Source: Lachnospiraceae bacterium
Lineage (GTDB): Bacteria; Bacillota; Clostridia; Lachnospirales; Lachnospiraceae
DNA: 42,298 nt
Direction of reading: 5' to 3'
Assembly: GCA_022776305.1 (NCBI GenBank)
Contig: JALFIB010000123.1
Coordinates: 1-42,298, forward strand
The position numbers were made by a program, and so were the translations under genes. Under the pieces are notes generated by a model. It was not told the origin of the DNA. It saw nothing but the letters and a program-made list of their open reading frames with translations, and ran no database searches. Positions 1-9,289 of the stretch are shown piece by piece (position 1 is the stretch's first letter; every line of letters starts with the position of its first letter).

Positions 1-933
1 GATAACAATAAGTTGTCTGAATTTGTTGACACAAGCGATGAGTGGATCAAAGAGCGCACCGGTGTGGCCAGACGCCATATTGTGGCGGATGAGACCACTT
101 CATTCATGGCCGCTGAGGCGGCAAAAAAAGCTGTTGAGGATGCGGATCTTACGCCGGATCAGATAGACCTGATCCTCGTCTCAACGATTTCTTCGGACGT
201 TATCTTGCCCTGTACGGCATGTGAAGTCCAGCGCATTCTTGGAGCAGTAAATGCTACATGCTTCGATCTGAATGCAGCATGTACTGGTTTTGTGCTTGCT
301 TACAATACGGCAAACGCCTACATACAGAGCGGTGTATATAAAAATGCCCTGGTCATAGGAAGTGAGAGCCTCTCTAATCTTACCAACTGGAAAGACAGGG
401 GGACTTGTATCTTGTTTGGTGATGGGGCGGGAGCAGTTGTCCTCACTGCTGAAGAGAAAGCATCCTATGTACCTGCCACTCATTCAGAGGGGGCAAAGGG
501 AGAAGCGCTCACGTTAAAAAGCAGGCATGACAGCAATGGGATCACAAAGGAAATTGAACCGAATCGGATGATGGACGCAGAATACTTTATGCAGATGGAC
601 GGTCAGGCAGTTTTCAAATTTGCTGTAAAAAAAGTACCGGAAGCCATTTTAGAGGTACTTGATAAAAACAATATAAAAAAAGAAGATATTGACTGTTATC
701 TTTTGCATCAGGCCAACCGCCGTATTGTGGAAGCCGTAGCCAAAAGAATGGGGGAACCCATTGAAAAATTTCCCATGAACCTGCAGGAATATGGGAACAC
801 ATCATCGGCAAGTATTCCGATACTTTTGGATGAATTAAGCCGGGAAGGAAAATTAAAAAGCGGTAAGCATATTGTGCTGGCAGGATTCGGAGCAGGACTT
901 ACCTGGGGAGCTTCCATCATGGATTGGAAGTAA
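1..933 (+). CDS. fabH: 3-oxoacyl-ACP synthase III (FabH), 5' end missing
   Basis: Condenses an acyl-CoA primer with malonyl-ACP to start each round of type II fatty-acid synthesis in the cytoplasm. The frame is open from base 1 and no start codon is seen, so about 15 N-terminal residues lie outside the window; 310 residues remain of the usual 320-330. The thiolase-fold catalytic triad is visible: Cys in NAACTGF (fragment residue 94), His in LLHQANRR (236) and Asn in YGNTSS (266). The FGDGAGA glycine-rich segment typical of the family is also present. It is the first gene seen of an operon that runs to about 10.9 kb; the operon promoter must lie upstream of the window. A TTG at 13 is in frame but is internal, because the residues before it also fit the family. 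Identification is secure; primer preference (straight or branched) cannot be read from the sequence. Confidence 0.96.
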   Translation, partial: DNNKLSEFVDTSDEWIKERTGVARRHIVADETTSFMAAEAAKKAVEDADLTPDQIDLILVSTISSDVILPCTACEVQRILGAVNATCFDLNAACTGFVLAYNTANAYIQSGVYKNALVIGSESLSNLTNWKDRGTCILFGDGAGAVVLTAEEKASYVPATHSEGAKGEALTLKSRHDSNGITKEIEPNRMMDAEYFMQMDGQAVFKFAVKKVPEAILEVLDKNNIKKEDIDCYLLHQANRRIVEAVAKRMGEPIEKFPMNLQEYGNTSSASIPILLDELSREGKLKSGKHIVLAGFGAGLTWGASIMDWK

Positions 934-941
934 AAAAAGAG

Positions 942-964
942 ATAAACATCATAAAGGTGTTTAT
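942..964 (+). promoter_or_regulatory. Hairpin in the fabH-acpP gap
   Basis: The arms ATAAACATC (942-950) and GGTGTTTAT (956-964) can pair over nine positions, one of them a G-U pair, around a five-base loop. No T-run follows, so it is not an intrinsic terminator. It lies in the 69-base gap before acpP. A role as an mRNA stabiliser or processing point that gives extra ACP message is an inference. Confidence 0.4.
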
Positions 965-1002
965 ATAAAATGAAAAGCTTAAAAAGAAAAAGGAGAAAAA
1001 AG

Positions 1003-1227
1003 ATGTTAGAGAGAATAAAAGAAATGGTTGCAGAAAATCTTGGAGCAGACGTAGAAACACTGACAGAGGCTACTTCCTTTAAAGAAGACCTTGGAGCTGA
1101 TTCTCTGGATCTCTTCGAACTTGTTATGGCACTGGAAGAGGAATATGAAGTTGAGATCCCCACAGAGGATCTTGAAAAGATCGTGACCATCGGCGATGTG
1201 ATCGCATACATCGAGGAACATAAATAA
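1003..1227 (+). CDS. acpP: Acyl carrier protein
   Basis: Small acidic carrier that holds growing acyl chains on a 4'-phosphopantetheine arm for every enzyme of the operon. The product is 74 residues, the usual length. The attachment site is Ser34 in GADSLD, followed by the acidic helix II ([15 protein letters not shown]) that docks with partner enzymes. An in-frame ATG at 970 would add eleven very basic residues ([10 protein letters not shown]) unlike any ACP; the ATG at 1003 has AGGAGA at 991-996 at correct spacing, so 1003 is chosen. It sits between fabH and fabK, as in many Firmicutes fab clusters. Activation needs a holo-ACP synthase that is not in this window. Confidence 0.96.
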   Translation: MLERIKEMVAENLGADVETLTEATSFKEDLGADSLDLFELVMALEEEYEVEIPTEDLEKIVTIGDVIAYIEEHK

Positions 1228-1293
1228 AGAAAACCTTTTGCCGATGCAATGATCTACAAGGGAGAATAAAAAAAGAAAGGTCGTATATAGCGT

Positions 1294-2232
1294 ATGAAGA
1301 CAGAAGTAACAGAGCTGTTGGGAATTGAATATCCGATTATTCAGGGCGGTATGGCCTGGGTCGCTGAGCATCATCTGGCGGCTGGAGTATCGGAAGCTGG
1401 CGGATTAGGACTGATCGCGGCTGCCAGCGCGCCTGCACAGTGGGTGAGAGATCAGATCCACGCTGCAAGAAAATTAACAGATAAGCCTTTTGGTGTAAAT
1501 ATCATGCTGATGAGTCCTGAAGCAGACGAGGTGGCGAAAGTCATAGTAGAAGAAGGCGTAAAGGTTGTAACTACCGGAGCCGGAAGCCCGGAAAAATACA
1601 TGAAAATGTGGAAAGAGGCAGGTGTGAAGGTGATCCCTGTGGTTGCTTCCGTTGCACTTGCAAAGCGTATGGAGCGGTGCGGTGCAGATGCCGTGGTAGC
1701 AGAAGGCTGTGAAGCAGGGGGCCATATCGGTGAGAGCACAACTATGACACTTGTGCCTCAGGTTGTGGATGCAGTAAAAATCCCGGTGATCGCTGCAGGT
1801 GGAATTGCAGACGGAAGAGGAATCGCAGCCGCATTTATGCTGGGGGCAAGAGGTGTACAGATGGGTACCCATTTTGTTGTAACAGATGAGTCCCAAGTAC
1901 ACGAGAATTACAAAGACAGGATCATCAAAGCAAAAGATATTGATACACGTGTGACCGGAAGGACCACCGGACATCCTGTCCGTGCTCTTCGCAATGAAAT
2001 GACGAGAAAATACATTGAATTGGAAAAGAAAGGCGCAGGTTTTGAAGAACTGGAGAAGCTCACCCTTGGAGGCCTTCGAAAGGCAGTTGTTGACGGAGAT
2101 GTGGCAAATGGCAGTGTAATGTCCGGTCAGATCGCAGGACTGGTAAAGGAAAGAATGTCTTGTCAGGCGCTGATCCAAAAACTTGTATCTGAGACAGACC
2201 AATTGATGAAAGGCATGGGCTTCTATGAATAA
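1294..2232 (+). CDS. fabK: Enoyl-ACP reductase II (FabK), FMN-dependent
   Basis: Reduces trans-2-enoyl-ACP to acyl-ACP, the last step of each elongation cycle, using FMN and NAD(P)H in a TIM barrel of the nitronate-monooxygenase superfamily. The 312-residue protein has the usual FabK length. It shows the N-terminal IIQGGMAWVAEHHLAAGVS segment, GGLGLI (36-41), the conserved His144 in AGGHIG, and the FMN-phosphate glycine segments IAAGGIADGRG and LGARGVQMGT. No FabI or FabL lies in the window. An in-frame stop just upstream (1288-1290) fixes the start at 1294, although the Shine-Dalgarno sequence (AAAGG near 1276-1280) is weak and distant. Its end overlaps fabD by eight bases, suggesting translational coupling. 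A second member of the superfamily is encoded at 9290, so this one is called FabK because of its length, motifs and place in the cluster. Confidence 0.93.
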   Translation: MKTEVTELLGIEYPIIQGGMAWVAEHHLAAGVSEAGGLGLIAAASAPAQWVRDQIHAARKLTDKPFGVNIMLMSPEADEVAKVIVEEGVKVVTTGAGSPEKYMKMWKEAGVKVIPVVASVALAKRMERCGADAVVAEGCEAGGHIGESTTMTLVPQVVDAVKIPVIAAGGIADGRGIAAAFMLGARGVQMGTHFVVTDESQVHENYKDRIIKAKDIDTRVTGRTTGHPVRALRNEMTRKYIELEKKGAGFEELEKLTLGGLRKAVVDGDVANGSVMSGQIAGLVKERMSCQALIQKLVSETDQLMKGMGFYE

Positions 2233-3145
2233 GATCGCATTTATTTATCCGGGTCAAGGTGCACAGAAAGCAGGGATGGGCGCTGATTTTTATGAAAAGA
2301 GTGAGAAGTCCCGTGCCCTTTATGAAAAAGCAAGGGATATGCTTGACCTCGATTTAAAAGCTCTCTGTTTTGAAGAAAATGATAAGCTGGATCTCACAGA
2401 ATATACACAGGCAGCCCTTGTTACTACTTGCCTTGCCATGACCGGTGTGGTGATGGAAAAAGGGCTGAAGCCTGATATTACCGCAGGCCTTAGCCTTGGG
2501 GAGTATGCGGCAATCTCCGCAGCAGGCGGGATGGATCCTCTCGATGCCATTCGACTTGTAAGAAAAAGAGGTATCTTGATGGCATCTACCGTACCATCAG
2601 GCGTGGGAGCCATGTGTGCCGTAATGGCGATGGACAGCGACAAAATTGAAGAAGTGATAAAAGACATTCCCGATGTGACCATTGCCAATTATAACTGTCC
2701 GGGACAGATCGTCCTTACAGGGAAAAAAGAAGGGGTGGAGACTGCAGCTGAGAATTTGAAGGCGGCTGGGGCAAAACGCACGGTAATGCTCAATGTGAGC
2801 GGCCCTTTCCATTCCCCCCTGTTGAAACCGGCAGGAGACGAATTGGCCAAAGCGCTTGACGAAGTAGTTTTGCATCCTCTATCTGTTCCCTATGTGACAA
2901 ATGTAGATGCAAGTATTGTTGAGGAAGTTGATAAGACGAAAGATCTGCTAAGACGCCAAGTGTATTCTCCGGTACGCTGGATGCAGAGCATGGAGCGTAT
3001 GATCGAAGAAGGCGTAGATACTTTTCTGGAGATAGGGCCGGGGAAGACTCTGGCAGGATTTATGAGAAAGATCAACAGGGATGTGAAAGTATATAATATC
3101 GCCACATGGGAAGATGTGGAGAAAGTAACAGGTGAATTATGCTAG
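2225..3145 (+). CDS. fabD: Malonyl-CoA:ACP transacylase
   Basis: Transfers malonyl from CoA to ACP to supply the extender unit. The 306 residues match the family length. The oxyanion-forming GQGAQ is at residues 10-14, the nucleophile Ser90 in GLSLGEY, and the catalytic His196 in GPFHSPLL. The C-terminal segment ending in the [10 protein letters not shown] motif is intact. The ATG lies within the end of fabK and the stop overlaps fabG by seven bases, so fabK, fabD and fabG form a tightly coupled block. No anomalies seen. Confidence 0.96.
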   Translation: MNKIAFIYPGQGAQKAGMGADFYEKSEKSRALYEKARDMLDLDLKALCFEENDKLDLTEYTQAALVTTCLAMTGVVMEKGLKPDITAGLSLGEYAAISAAGGMDPLDAIRLVRKRGILMASTVPSGVGAMCAVMAMDSDKIEEVIKDIPDVTIANYNCPGQIVLTGKKEGVETAAENLKAAGAKRTVMLNVSGPFHSPLLKPAGDELAKALDEVVLHPLSVPYVTNVDASIVEEVDKTKDLLRRQVYSPVRWMQSMERMIEEGVDTFLEIGPGKTLAGFMRKINRDVKVYNIATWEDVEKVTGELC

Positions 3146-3879
3146 ATGGAAAAATTGCTGTAGTGACAGGTGCATCCAGAGGAATCGGGAGTGCCATTGC
3201 ACGAAAGCTTGCAGATGAAGGAGCCACTGTAGTGATCAATTACAACGGGTCAGAAGAGCGGGCTAACGCAGTAAAGGCGGAAATTGAAGGGAAAGGCCAG
3301 AAGGCAGTGGTCCGCAAGTGTGACGTGTCGGATTTTGCATCATGTGAAACCTTTATCCAAGGCGTGATCAAGGAGTTTGGCAGGATCGATATCCTTGTAA
3401 ACAATGCAGGGATCACAAGGGACGGGCTCCTGATGAAAATGTCAGAAGAAGATTTTGACCAGGTATTAGATACGAACCTGAAAGGTGCATTTCATACCAT
3501 ACGTTTTGCTTCAAGGCAGATGCTTCGCCAAAAGTCAGGAAGGATCATCAATATGGCCTCCGTGGTAGGCGTCAGCGGAAATGCAGGGCAGGCAAATTAT
3601 GCGGCATCGAAAGCAGGTGTGATCGGTCTGACAAAAGCCACAGCAAAAGAACTGGCTTCCAGAGGTATCACAGTCAATGCCATTGCACCTGGATTTATTG
3701 AGACGGAAATGACGGCAGTGCTTTCCGATAAAGTGAAAGAAGCCACCGCTGCACAGATTCCGCTGGGCACTTTCGGGCAGCCGGAGGATGTGGCAAATGC
3801 AGTTGCATTTCTGGCATCTGACGAGGCCAGATATATTACAGGACAGGTGCTTCACGTAGATGGAGGGCTTGTCTGCTAA
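3139..3879 (+). CDS. fabG: 3-oxoacyl-ACP reductase
   Basis: NADPH-dependent short-chain dehydrogenase that reduces 3-oxoacyl-ACP to 3-hydroxyacyl-ACP, the first reduction of the cycle. It has 246 residues, typical of FabG. The cofactor motif TGASRGIG is at residues 10-17, NNAG at 88-91, and the catalytic Ser141, Tyr154 and Lys158 (YAASK) are all present. The C-terminal [11 protein letters not shown] segment matches the family. It overlaps fabD by seven bases and is followed by fabF after 16 bases. Many short-chain dehydrogenases look alike; operon position makes FabG the firm choice. Confidence 0.96.
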   Translation: MLDGKIAVVTGASRGIGSAIARKLADEGATVVINYNGSEERANAVKAEIEGKGQKAVVRKCDVSDFASCETFIQGVIKEFGRIDILVNNAGITRDGLLMKMSEEDFDQVLDTNLKGAFHTIRFASRQMLRQKSGRIINMASVVGVSGNAGQANYAASKAGVIGLTKATAKELASRGITVNAIAPGFIETEMTAVLSDKVKEATAAQIPLGTFGQPEDVANAVAFLASDEARYITGQVLHVDGGLVC

Positions 3880-3895
3880 GGTAAAGGAGCAGGAA

Positions 3896-5134
3896 ATGAA
3901 AAGAAGAGTAGTGGTTACCGGCCTTGGAGCAGTCACTCCTATAGGAAACACTGTGGAGGAATTCTGGGCAGGAATTAAAACAGGAAAGGTGGGCATTGGC
4001 CCGATTACAAAATTTGACACCACAGAATATAAAGTGAAGCTGGCAGCAGAAGTAAAAGATTTTTCTGCGAAAGAGCGCATGGATTTTAAATCGGCAAAAA
4101 GAATGGAGCCTTTTGCACAGTATGCGGTAGCCGCTGCGAAGGAAGCTTTTGCGGACGCGGGGATCTCCATGGAACAGGAAGACCCGTATCGCGTAGGAGT
4201 GACAGTGGGATCCGGTATCGGAAGTTTGCAGGTAGTTGAACGGGAATACGAAAAGATCAGGACGAAAGGCCCTTCCAGAGTAAATCCTTTAATGGTGCCC
4301 CTTATGATCTCCAATATGGCAGCCGGAAATATCTCTATCCAGCTGGGGCTGAAAGGGAAATGTACCAATGTGGTAACAGCATGCGCTTCAGGAACCCATT
4401 GTATCGGTGACGCATTTCGCGCCATCCAGTACGGTGATGCAGATGTCATGTTGGCAGGGGGAGCAGAGAGCTGTATCTGTCCCACAGGGGTAGCAGGATT
4501 TACCAGCCTGACTGCACTGTCAACGTCGGAGGATCCGCTGCGGGCATCCATTCCTTTTGATAAAGACAGGGATGGATTTGTCCTTGGGGAGGGTGCTGGC
4601 ATTGTGGTGCTGGAAGAGCTGGAGCATGCAAAGGCCCGCGGAGCTAAAATTTATGCGGAACTGGTGGGATACGGCGCCACAGGAGATGCATACCACATCA
4701 CCTCTCCCGCAGAAGACGGAAGCGGAGCAGCCAAAGCGATGTCACTGGCTCTGGAAGAGGCTGGAGTTTCACCTGAACAGGTAGATTATGTCAATGCACA
4801 CGGTACGAGCACTCACCACAATGACCTCTTTGAGACAAAAGCCATTAAGCTTGCTCTTGGCGAAGCAGCAAAGAACGTTGTGGTAAACTCCACAAAATCC
4901 ATGATCGGCCATCTTTTGGGAGCGGCAGGCGGCGTGGAATTCATTGTCTGCGTAAAATCCATTCAGGATAATTTCATCCATCAGACAGTAGGAACCCAGA
5001 CAGCGGATGAAGAGTGCGATCTGAACTATGCGATCGGAGCGCCGGTAGAGAAAAAAGTGGATTATGTGCTAACAAATTCCCTTGGATTTGGTGGACATAA
5101 TGCAACTCTTCTTGTAAAACGGTACGAGGATTAG
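3896..5134 (+). CDS. fabF: 3-oxoacyl-ACP synthase II
   Basis: Elongating condensing enzyme that adds two carbons from malonyl-ACP to acyl-ACP. From the ATG at 3896 it is 412 residues, the normal FabF length. The catalytic Cys163 lies in TACASGTH, His302 in [11 protein letters not shown] and His339 in [13 protein letters not shown]. The longest frame begins at 3860 inside fabG, but AAAGGAG at 3883-3889 points to 3896 and the protein then starts with the family-typical [10 protein letters not shown]. It is the only FabF/FabB-type synthase seen here, so it would also have to extend any unsaturated intermediates. Confidence 0.96.
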   Translation: MKRRVVVTGLGAVTPIGNTVEEFWAGIKTGKVGIGPITKFDTTEYKVKLAAEVKDFSAKERMDFKSAKRMEPFAQYAVAAAKEAFADAGISMEQEDPYRVGVTVGSGIGSLQVVEREYEKIRTKGPSRVNPLMVPLMISNMAAGNISIQLGLKGKCTNVVTACASGTHCIGDAFRAIQYGDADVMLAGGAESCICPTGVAGFTSLTALSTSEDPLRASIPFDKDRDGFVLGEGAGIVVLEELEHAKARGAKIYAELVGYGATGDAYHITSPAEDGSGAAKAMSLALEEAGVSPEQVDYVNAHGTSTHHNDLFETKAIKLALGEAAKNVVVNSTKSMIGHLLGAAGGVEFIVCVKSIQDNFIHQTVGTQTADEECDLNYAIGAPVEKKVDYVLTNSLGFGGHNATLLVKRYED

Positions 5135-5150
5135 AAAGGACGTTCACGGT

Positions 5151-5621
5151 ATGGATTTTGAACAGGTATTAAAAGTGATAGAAGCTGTGTCAAAATCAGA
5201 ATTGACACGTTTCAAATATGAGGAGAATGGAGTCAAGCTCCAGCTCTCAAAAGAAAAAGAGCAGGTGCGTATCCTTCAGGGGGAACCTTGTGTACAGCCA
5301 ATCAATAACGGTGAAAGAACTGTAGAGGCTGTGACGGCAGACGTAAAAAAACAAGAGAAGGAGAGGGTATCTGGGGACGGGGAGACAGGAAATTTCGTAA
5401 AATCTCCTCTTGTAGGTATGTTTTACGCAGCTCCCTCAGAAGACGCCCAGCCTTTTGTAAAGGTTGGAGATACTGTTAAGAAAGGCCAGACTCTTGCAAT
5501 CGTAGAGGCAATGAAGCTGATGAATGAGATTGAGAGTGAATTTGATGGTGAGATTGCAGAAATTCTGGTAGAAAACGGACAGCCTGTAGAATACGGACAG
5601 CCGCTGTTCCGTATTTGTTAA
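5151..5621 (+). CDS. accB: Biotin carboxyl carrier protein of acetyl-CoA carboxylase
   Basis: Carries the carboxylated biotin between biotin carboxylase and carboxyltransferase. The 156-residue protein has a short N-terminal domain (1-40), a charged flexible linker (about 50-80) and a C-terminal biotinyl domain (about 82-156). The biotinylated Lys122 is in EAMKLMN, the universal attachment motif. It begins 16 bases after fabF. The 99-base gap after it, before fabZ, is one of the longer gaps inside the operon. Biotin attachment requires a BirA-type ligase encoded elsewhere. Confidence 0.95.
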   Translation: MDFEQVLKVIEAVSKSELTRFKYEENGVKLQLSKEKEQVRILQGEPCVQPINNGERTVEAVTADVKKQEKERVSGDGETGNFVKSPLVGMFYAAPSEDAQPFVKVGDTVKKGQTLAIVEAMKLMNEIESEFDGEIAEILVENGQPVEYGQPLFRIC

Positions 5622-5720
5622 AAAATCATGGGATTTCCATCGTAATAATATTTGTTTTTTGTAACTATTTGGTTTTCGTAACTTGGAAACAATATGGACT
5701 TTAACGAAAAAGGAGGCAAT

Positions 5721-6155
5721 ATGGAAGGCAGACATTTGACAATCAATGAGATTAAAGAAATCATTCCCCATCGTCATCCGTTCCTTTTGATCGATTATAT
5801 AGAAGATTACCAGCCGGGGGAATTTGCGGTGGGATATAAATGCGTAACGTACCGCGAGGACTTTTTTGCGGGACATTTTCCGCAGGAACCGGTCATGCCA
5901 GGCGTATTGACGGTAGAAGCCCTTGCTCAGGTGGGTGCTGTGGCGATTTTGAGTATGGAAGAATACAAAGGAAAAACTGCGTATTTTGCAGGTATTAACA
6001 AGTGCAAATTCAAAGGCAAGATCGTCCCGGGTGACAAGGTACGTCTGGAAACCAGAATCATAAAGAAAAAAGGGCCGATCGGTGTAGGGGAAGCAGTTGC
6101 AAGTGTTGACGGCAAAACAGTGGTCAGCGCAGAACTGACTTTTGCCATCGGCTAG
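5721..6155 (+). CDS. fabZ: 3-hydroxyacyl-ACP dehydratase
   Basis: Hot-dog fold enzyme that dehydrates 3-hydroxyacyl-ACP to trans-2-enoyl-ACP. From the ATG at 5721 the product is 144 residues, as expected. The catalytic pair is visible: His52 in [11 protein letters not shown] and Glu66 in LTVEALAQ, and the N-terminal [12 protein letters not shown] segment is intact. An in-frame ATG at 5694 would add nine residues, but AAAAAGGAGG immediately before 5721 and family alignment favour the later start. It is the only dehydratase in the operon: no FabA or FabM is present. Whether it can also isomerise the double bond cannot be told from sequence. Confidence 0.95.
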   Translation: MEGRHLTINEIKEIIPHRHPFLLIDYIEDYQPGEFAVGYKCVTYREDFFAGHFPQEPVMPGVLTVEALAQVGAVAILSMEEYKGKTAYFAGINKCKFKGKIVPGDKVRLETRIIKKKGPIGVGEAVASVDGKTVVSAELTFAIG

Positions 6156-6166
6156 AGGGCAGGACC

Positions 6167-7516
6167 ATGATTAAAAAAGTTTTGATCGCAAACCGGGGGG
6201 AAATCGCTGTGCGCATTATTCGCGCCTGCAGGGAACTTGGAATCGAGACCGTGGCGGTCTACTCGGAAGCGGATAGAGATGCCCTGCACACCAAGCTGGC
6301 AGATGAAGCGATCTGTGTCGGCCCGGCCCCCTCATCGGAGAGCTATCTCAGTATGGACCGGATTATAAGCGCTACCATTGTGACAGGTGCAGACGCCATT
6401 CATCCGGGATTTGGATTTTTGTCAGAGAACAGTAAATTTGCAGAATTGTGTGAAAAATGCAACATTACTTTCATCGGGCCTAATTCAAAAGTGATTGCCA
6501 GTCTGGGAAACAAGCAGGAGGCGAGAAATACCATGATCCGGGCAGGAGTGCCGGTGATTCCGGGCAGCAATGAAGCTGTCTATGACGCTGCCACAGGTGC
6601 CTCTGTTGCAAAAAAGATTGGTTATCCGGTAATCGTGAAAGCAGCCCTTGGAGGCGGGGGAAAAGGAATGCGCGTGGCAAATACACCGGAAGAGTTTGAA
6701 CAAAGTTTCCTTACAGCCCAAAAAGAGACACAGATGGCTTTCGGTGACAATACCATGTACATTGAACATTTTGTGCAGCATCCAAGACACATCGAGTTCC
6801 AGATTCTGGCTGATGCTTATGGAAATGTGGTACATCTGGGAGAGCGGGACTGCTCTATCCAGAGGAACCACCAGAAAATGATCGAGGAATCTCCCTCTGC
6901 AGCCCTTGATGAAGAGCTTCGCAGAAAAATGGGAGATGCTGCAGTAAAAGCTGCAAAGGCTGCCGGATACGTAAATGCCGGTACCATCGAATTTTTGCTG
7001 GAAAAAACAGGCGATTTTTATTTTATGGAAATGAATACACGGATTCAGGTGGAACATCCGGTGACTGAATGGGTGACAGGCATTGACTTGATCAAAGAAC
7101 AGATCCGGATTGCTTCCGGGCAGAGACTGGCATTTACCCAGAAGGATATCCATATGGAAGGCCATGCCATTGAATGCCGTATTAATGCGGAAAATCCGGA
7201 AAAGGGATTCCGCCCATCTCCGGGCACTATCACAGATTTGTACCTCCCGGGAGGAAAGGGGATCCGGATCGACACCGCGATCTATACGGGCTACACAATT
7301 CCTCCTTATTATGATTCCATGATTGCAAAATTGATCGTATGGGCCAAGAACAGGAAGGAAGCCATACGTAAAATGCAGAGTGCCCTGGGGGAAGTCATTA
7401 TTGAAGGTGTAGATACGAATATTAATTATCAGTATGAGATCCTGTCTGACCCTGACTTTTTGTCAGGGAATATCGACATCAATTATATAGAAGATAGGGA
7501 AAACAGGAACAGATAG
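6167..7516 (+). CDS. accC: Biotin carboxylase of acetyl-CoA carboxylase
   Basis: ATP-grasp enzyme that carboxylates the biotin of AccB using bicarbonate. The 449 residues match AccC exactly. The N-terminal KVLIANRGEIAVRIIRA segment is present, followed by the ATP-binding glycine loop GGGGKGM (162-168) and the catalytic region MEMNTRIQVEHPVTE, whose Arg falls at residue 292. The C-terminal biotin-carboxylase domain follows (GHAIECRINAE, then FRPSPG). It starts 11 bases after fabZ and ends 19 bases before accDA, so the carboxylase subunits are made together. Confidence 0.97.
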   Translation: MIKKVLIANRGEIAVRIIRACRELGIETVAVYSEADRDALHTKLADEAICVGPAPSSESYLSMDRIISATIVTGADAIHPGFGFLSENSKFAELCEKCNITFIGPNSKVIASLGNKQEARNTMIRAGVPVIPGSNEAVYDAATGASVAKKIGYPVIVKAALGGGGKGMRVANTPEEFEQSFLTAQKETQMAFGDNTMYIEHFVQHPRHIEFQILADAYGNVVHLGERDCSIQRNHQKMIEESPSAALDEELRRKMGDAAVKAAKAAGYVNAGTIEFLLEKTGDFYFMEMNTRIQVEHPVTEWVTGIDLIKEQIRIASGQRLAFTQKDIHMEGHAIECRINAENPEKGFRPSPGTITDLYLPGGKGIRIDTAIYTGYTIPPYYDSMIAKLIVWAKNRKEAIRKMQSALGEVIIEGVDTNINYQYEILSDPDFLSGNIDINYIEDRENRNR

Positions 7517-7535
7517 ACGGCAAGGGTGACAAGCT

Positions 7536-9278
7536 ATGAATTTGGATAATGTTTTTAAAAAGACAAGGCAAATGATGGGAAAGAATTATATTTCCCTGAA
7601 TCCTCTGAAGCCGGAGGTTCCCAGAGGACTTCTGCGTAAATGTAATAAGTGCGGCGGGGCGATCATAGCGGAGGATGTGAAAAAATCCTATTATATCTGT
7701 CCGAAATGCGGCGGCTATTTCCGGGTGCATGCCTACCGGCGTATTGAGATGCTGGCAGATGAAGGTACCTTTGAGGAATGGGACAAGGGACTCTCCACGA
7801 AGAACCCTCTGGAATATAAAGGGTACATGGAAAAAATCGATGACCTGAAGGAAAAAACGAAGCTGGATGAGGCTATCGTAACAGGAAAAGCAAAAATTGA
7901 CGGTCATGAAGCAGTCCTTGGAGTCTGTGACGGCCGTTTCCTGATGGCCAGTATGGGAAGTGTTGTGGGAGAGAAGATAGCCAGAGCTTTTGAACGCGCA
8001 ACGCAGGAAAAGCTTCCTGTGATCTTATTTGCCTGTTCCGGAGGAGCCAGAATGCAGGAGGGGATCGTTTCTCTGATGCAGATGGCAAAAACCTCAGCAG
8101 CCGTAAAGAGGCACAGTGATGCCGGCCTTTTGTATATCAGTGTATTGACAGACCCCACAACAGGAGGTGTGACAGCAAGTTTTGCAATGCTTGGGGATAT
8201 TATCCTTGCGGAGCCCAATGCACTCATAGGATTTGCCGGCCCCCGCGTCATTGAGCAGACCATCGGACAGAAGCTGCCCAAAGGATTCCAGAGGTCTGAG
8301 TTTTTGCTGGAACATGGATTTGTAGATGCCATCGTTGCCAGAGAAGAACAAAAAGAAACCATATCCAAGATCCTCCGTCTCCATGAGGGCGCAGAGGAAG
8401 GACAAAAGGAAAAGTTATTTTCAGATAAAAAGGATTTAGGTGACTTTGACGATAACAGGATATCCGTGGAACCGTCTTTCAGACAAAAGGAAAAGGATCT
8501 CACTCCATGGGAACGGGTTCAGATTTCCAGAGAAAAAACACGTCCTACAGGAACAGAATATCTGGAGCGCCTTTTTGATGATTTCACAGAATTCCACGGG
8601 GACCGTTATTTTGCCGATGACAAGGCTATTGTGGGAGGCGTTGCAAGCTTTCAGGGAATTCCAGTAACAGTCATTGCCCAGGCAAAAGGAAAAAACACAA
8701 AAGAAAATATTGAGCGCAATTTCGGCATGCCTTCTCCTGAGGGATACCGGAAAGCCTTGCGCCTTATGAAAGAAGCAGAAAAATTCCACCGGCCTGTAAT
8801 CTGCTTTGTGGATACTCCGGGAGCATTTTGCGGATTGGAAGCAGAAGAGCGGGGACAAGGCGAGGCAATCGCAAGAAACCTTTACGAAATGTCAGGACTT
8901 TCAGTCCCCATCCTTTCTATTGTGATAGGGGAAGGGGGAAGCGGAGGAGCCCTTGCCATGGCCACGGCAGATGAAGTCTGGATGCTGGAAAACTCTGTTT
9001 ATTCCATTCTTTCTCCGGAAGGTTTTGCAACCATCCTCTGGAAAGACAGCAGCAAAGCAAAAGAGGCGGCAGGGGTTATGAAGCTCACTGCCTCAGATCT
9101 TCAAAAGCTGGGGATTGTAGAGTATGTATTTCCGGAGCCGGACCATTACACGCCGGATACCATGGATGAAATGGTGGACATGCTGACAAAAAGCATCGTC
9201 CGTTTTTTAAGCGTTTATGGATCCATGGAAAAAGAAGAACTGCTGGAACACCGCTATAGAAGATTTCGTGAAATGTAG
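7536..9278 (+). CDS. accDA: Acetyl-CoA carboxyltransferase, fused beta-alpha subunits (AccD-AccA)
   Basis: Transfers the carboxyl group from biotin to acetyl-CoA to give malonyl-CoA. In many bacteria the beta (AccD) and alpha (AccA) subunits are separate; here one 580-residue frame holds both. Residues 1 to about 285 are AccD-like, with the four-Cys zinc ribbon (Cys36, Cys39, Cys55, Cys58) and the crotonase-fold segments [11 protein letters not shown] and [16 protein letters not shown] charged linker of about 35 residues follows. Residues from about 323 are AccA-like, starting at [11 protein letters not shown], with [20 protein letters not shown] and [12 protein letters not shown]. No stop or frameshift separates the halves. 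The alpha half is near 258 residues, shorter than the enterobacterial subunit. This is a fusion rather than a sequencing join, because both halves are complete and in one frame. Confidence 0.93.
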   Translation: MNLDNVFKKTRQMMGKNYISLNPLKPEVPRGLLRKCNKCGGAIIAEDVKKSYYICPKCGGYFRVHAYRRIEMLADEGTFEEWDKGLSTKNPLEYKGYMEKIDDLKEKTKLDEAIVTGKAKIDGHEAVLGVCDGRFLMASMGSVVGEKIARAFERATQEKLPVILFACSGGARMQEGIVSLMQMAKTSAAVKRHSDAGLLYISVLTDPTTGGVTASFAMLGDIILAEPNALIGFAGPRVIEQTIGQKLPKGFQRSEFLLEHGFVDAIVAREEQKETISKILRLHEGAEEGQKEKLFSDKKDLGDFDDNRISVEPSFRQKEKDLTPWERVQISREKTRPTGTEYLERLFDDFTEFHGDRYFADDKAIVGGVASFQGIPVTVIAQAKGKNTKENIERNFGMPSPEGYRKALRLMKEAEKFHRPVICFVDTPGAFCGLEAEERGQGEAIARNLYEMSGLSVPILSIVIGEGGSGGALAMATADEVWMLENSVYSILSPEGFATILWKDSSKAKEAAGVMKLTASDLQKLGIVEYVFPEPDHYTPDTMDEMVDMLTKSIVRFLSVYGSMEKEELLEHRYRRFREM

Positions 9279-9289
9279 GAGCAGGAAGT

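Noticed and set aside
970-1002. Upstream ATG for acpP
   Set aside because: It adds a strongly basic stretch not found in acyl carrier proteins and lacks a ribosome site.
3535-4602. A 355-codon minus-strand reading frame across fabG and fabF
   Set aside because: It is the shadow of two well-supported genes, has no ribosome site, and its translation shows low-complexity Ser/Pro/Thr bias without any motif.
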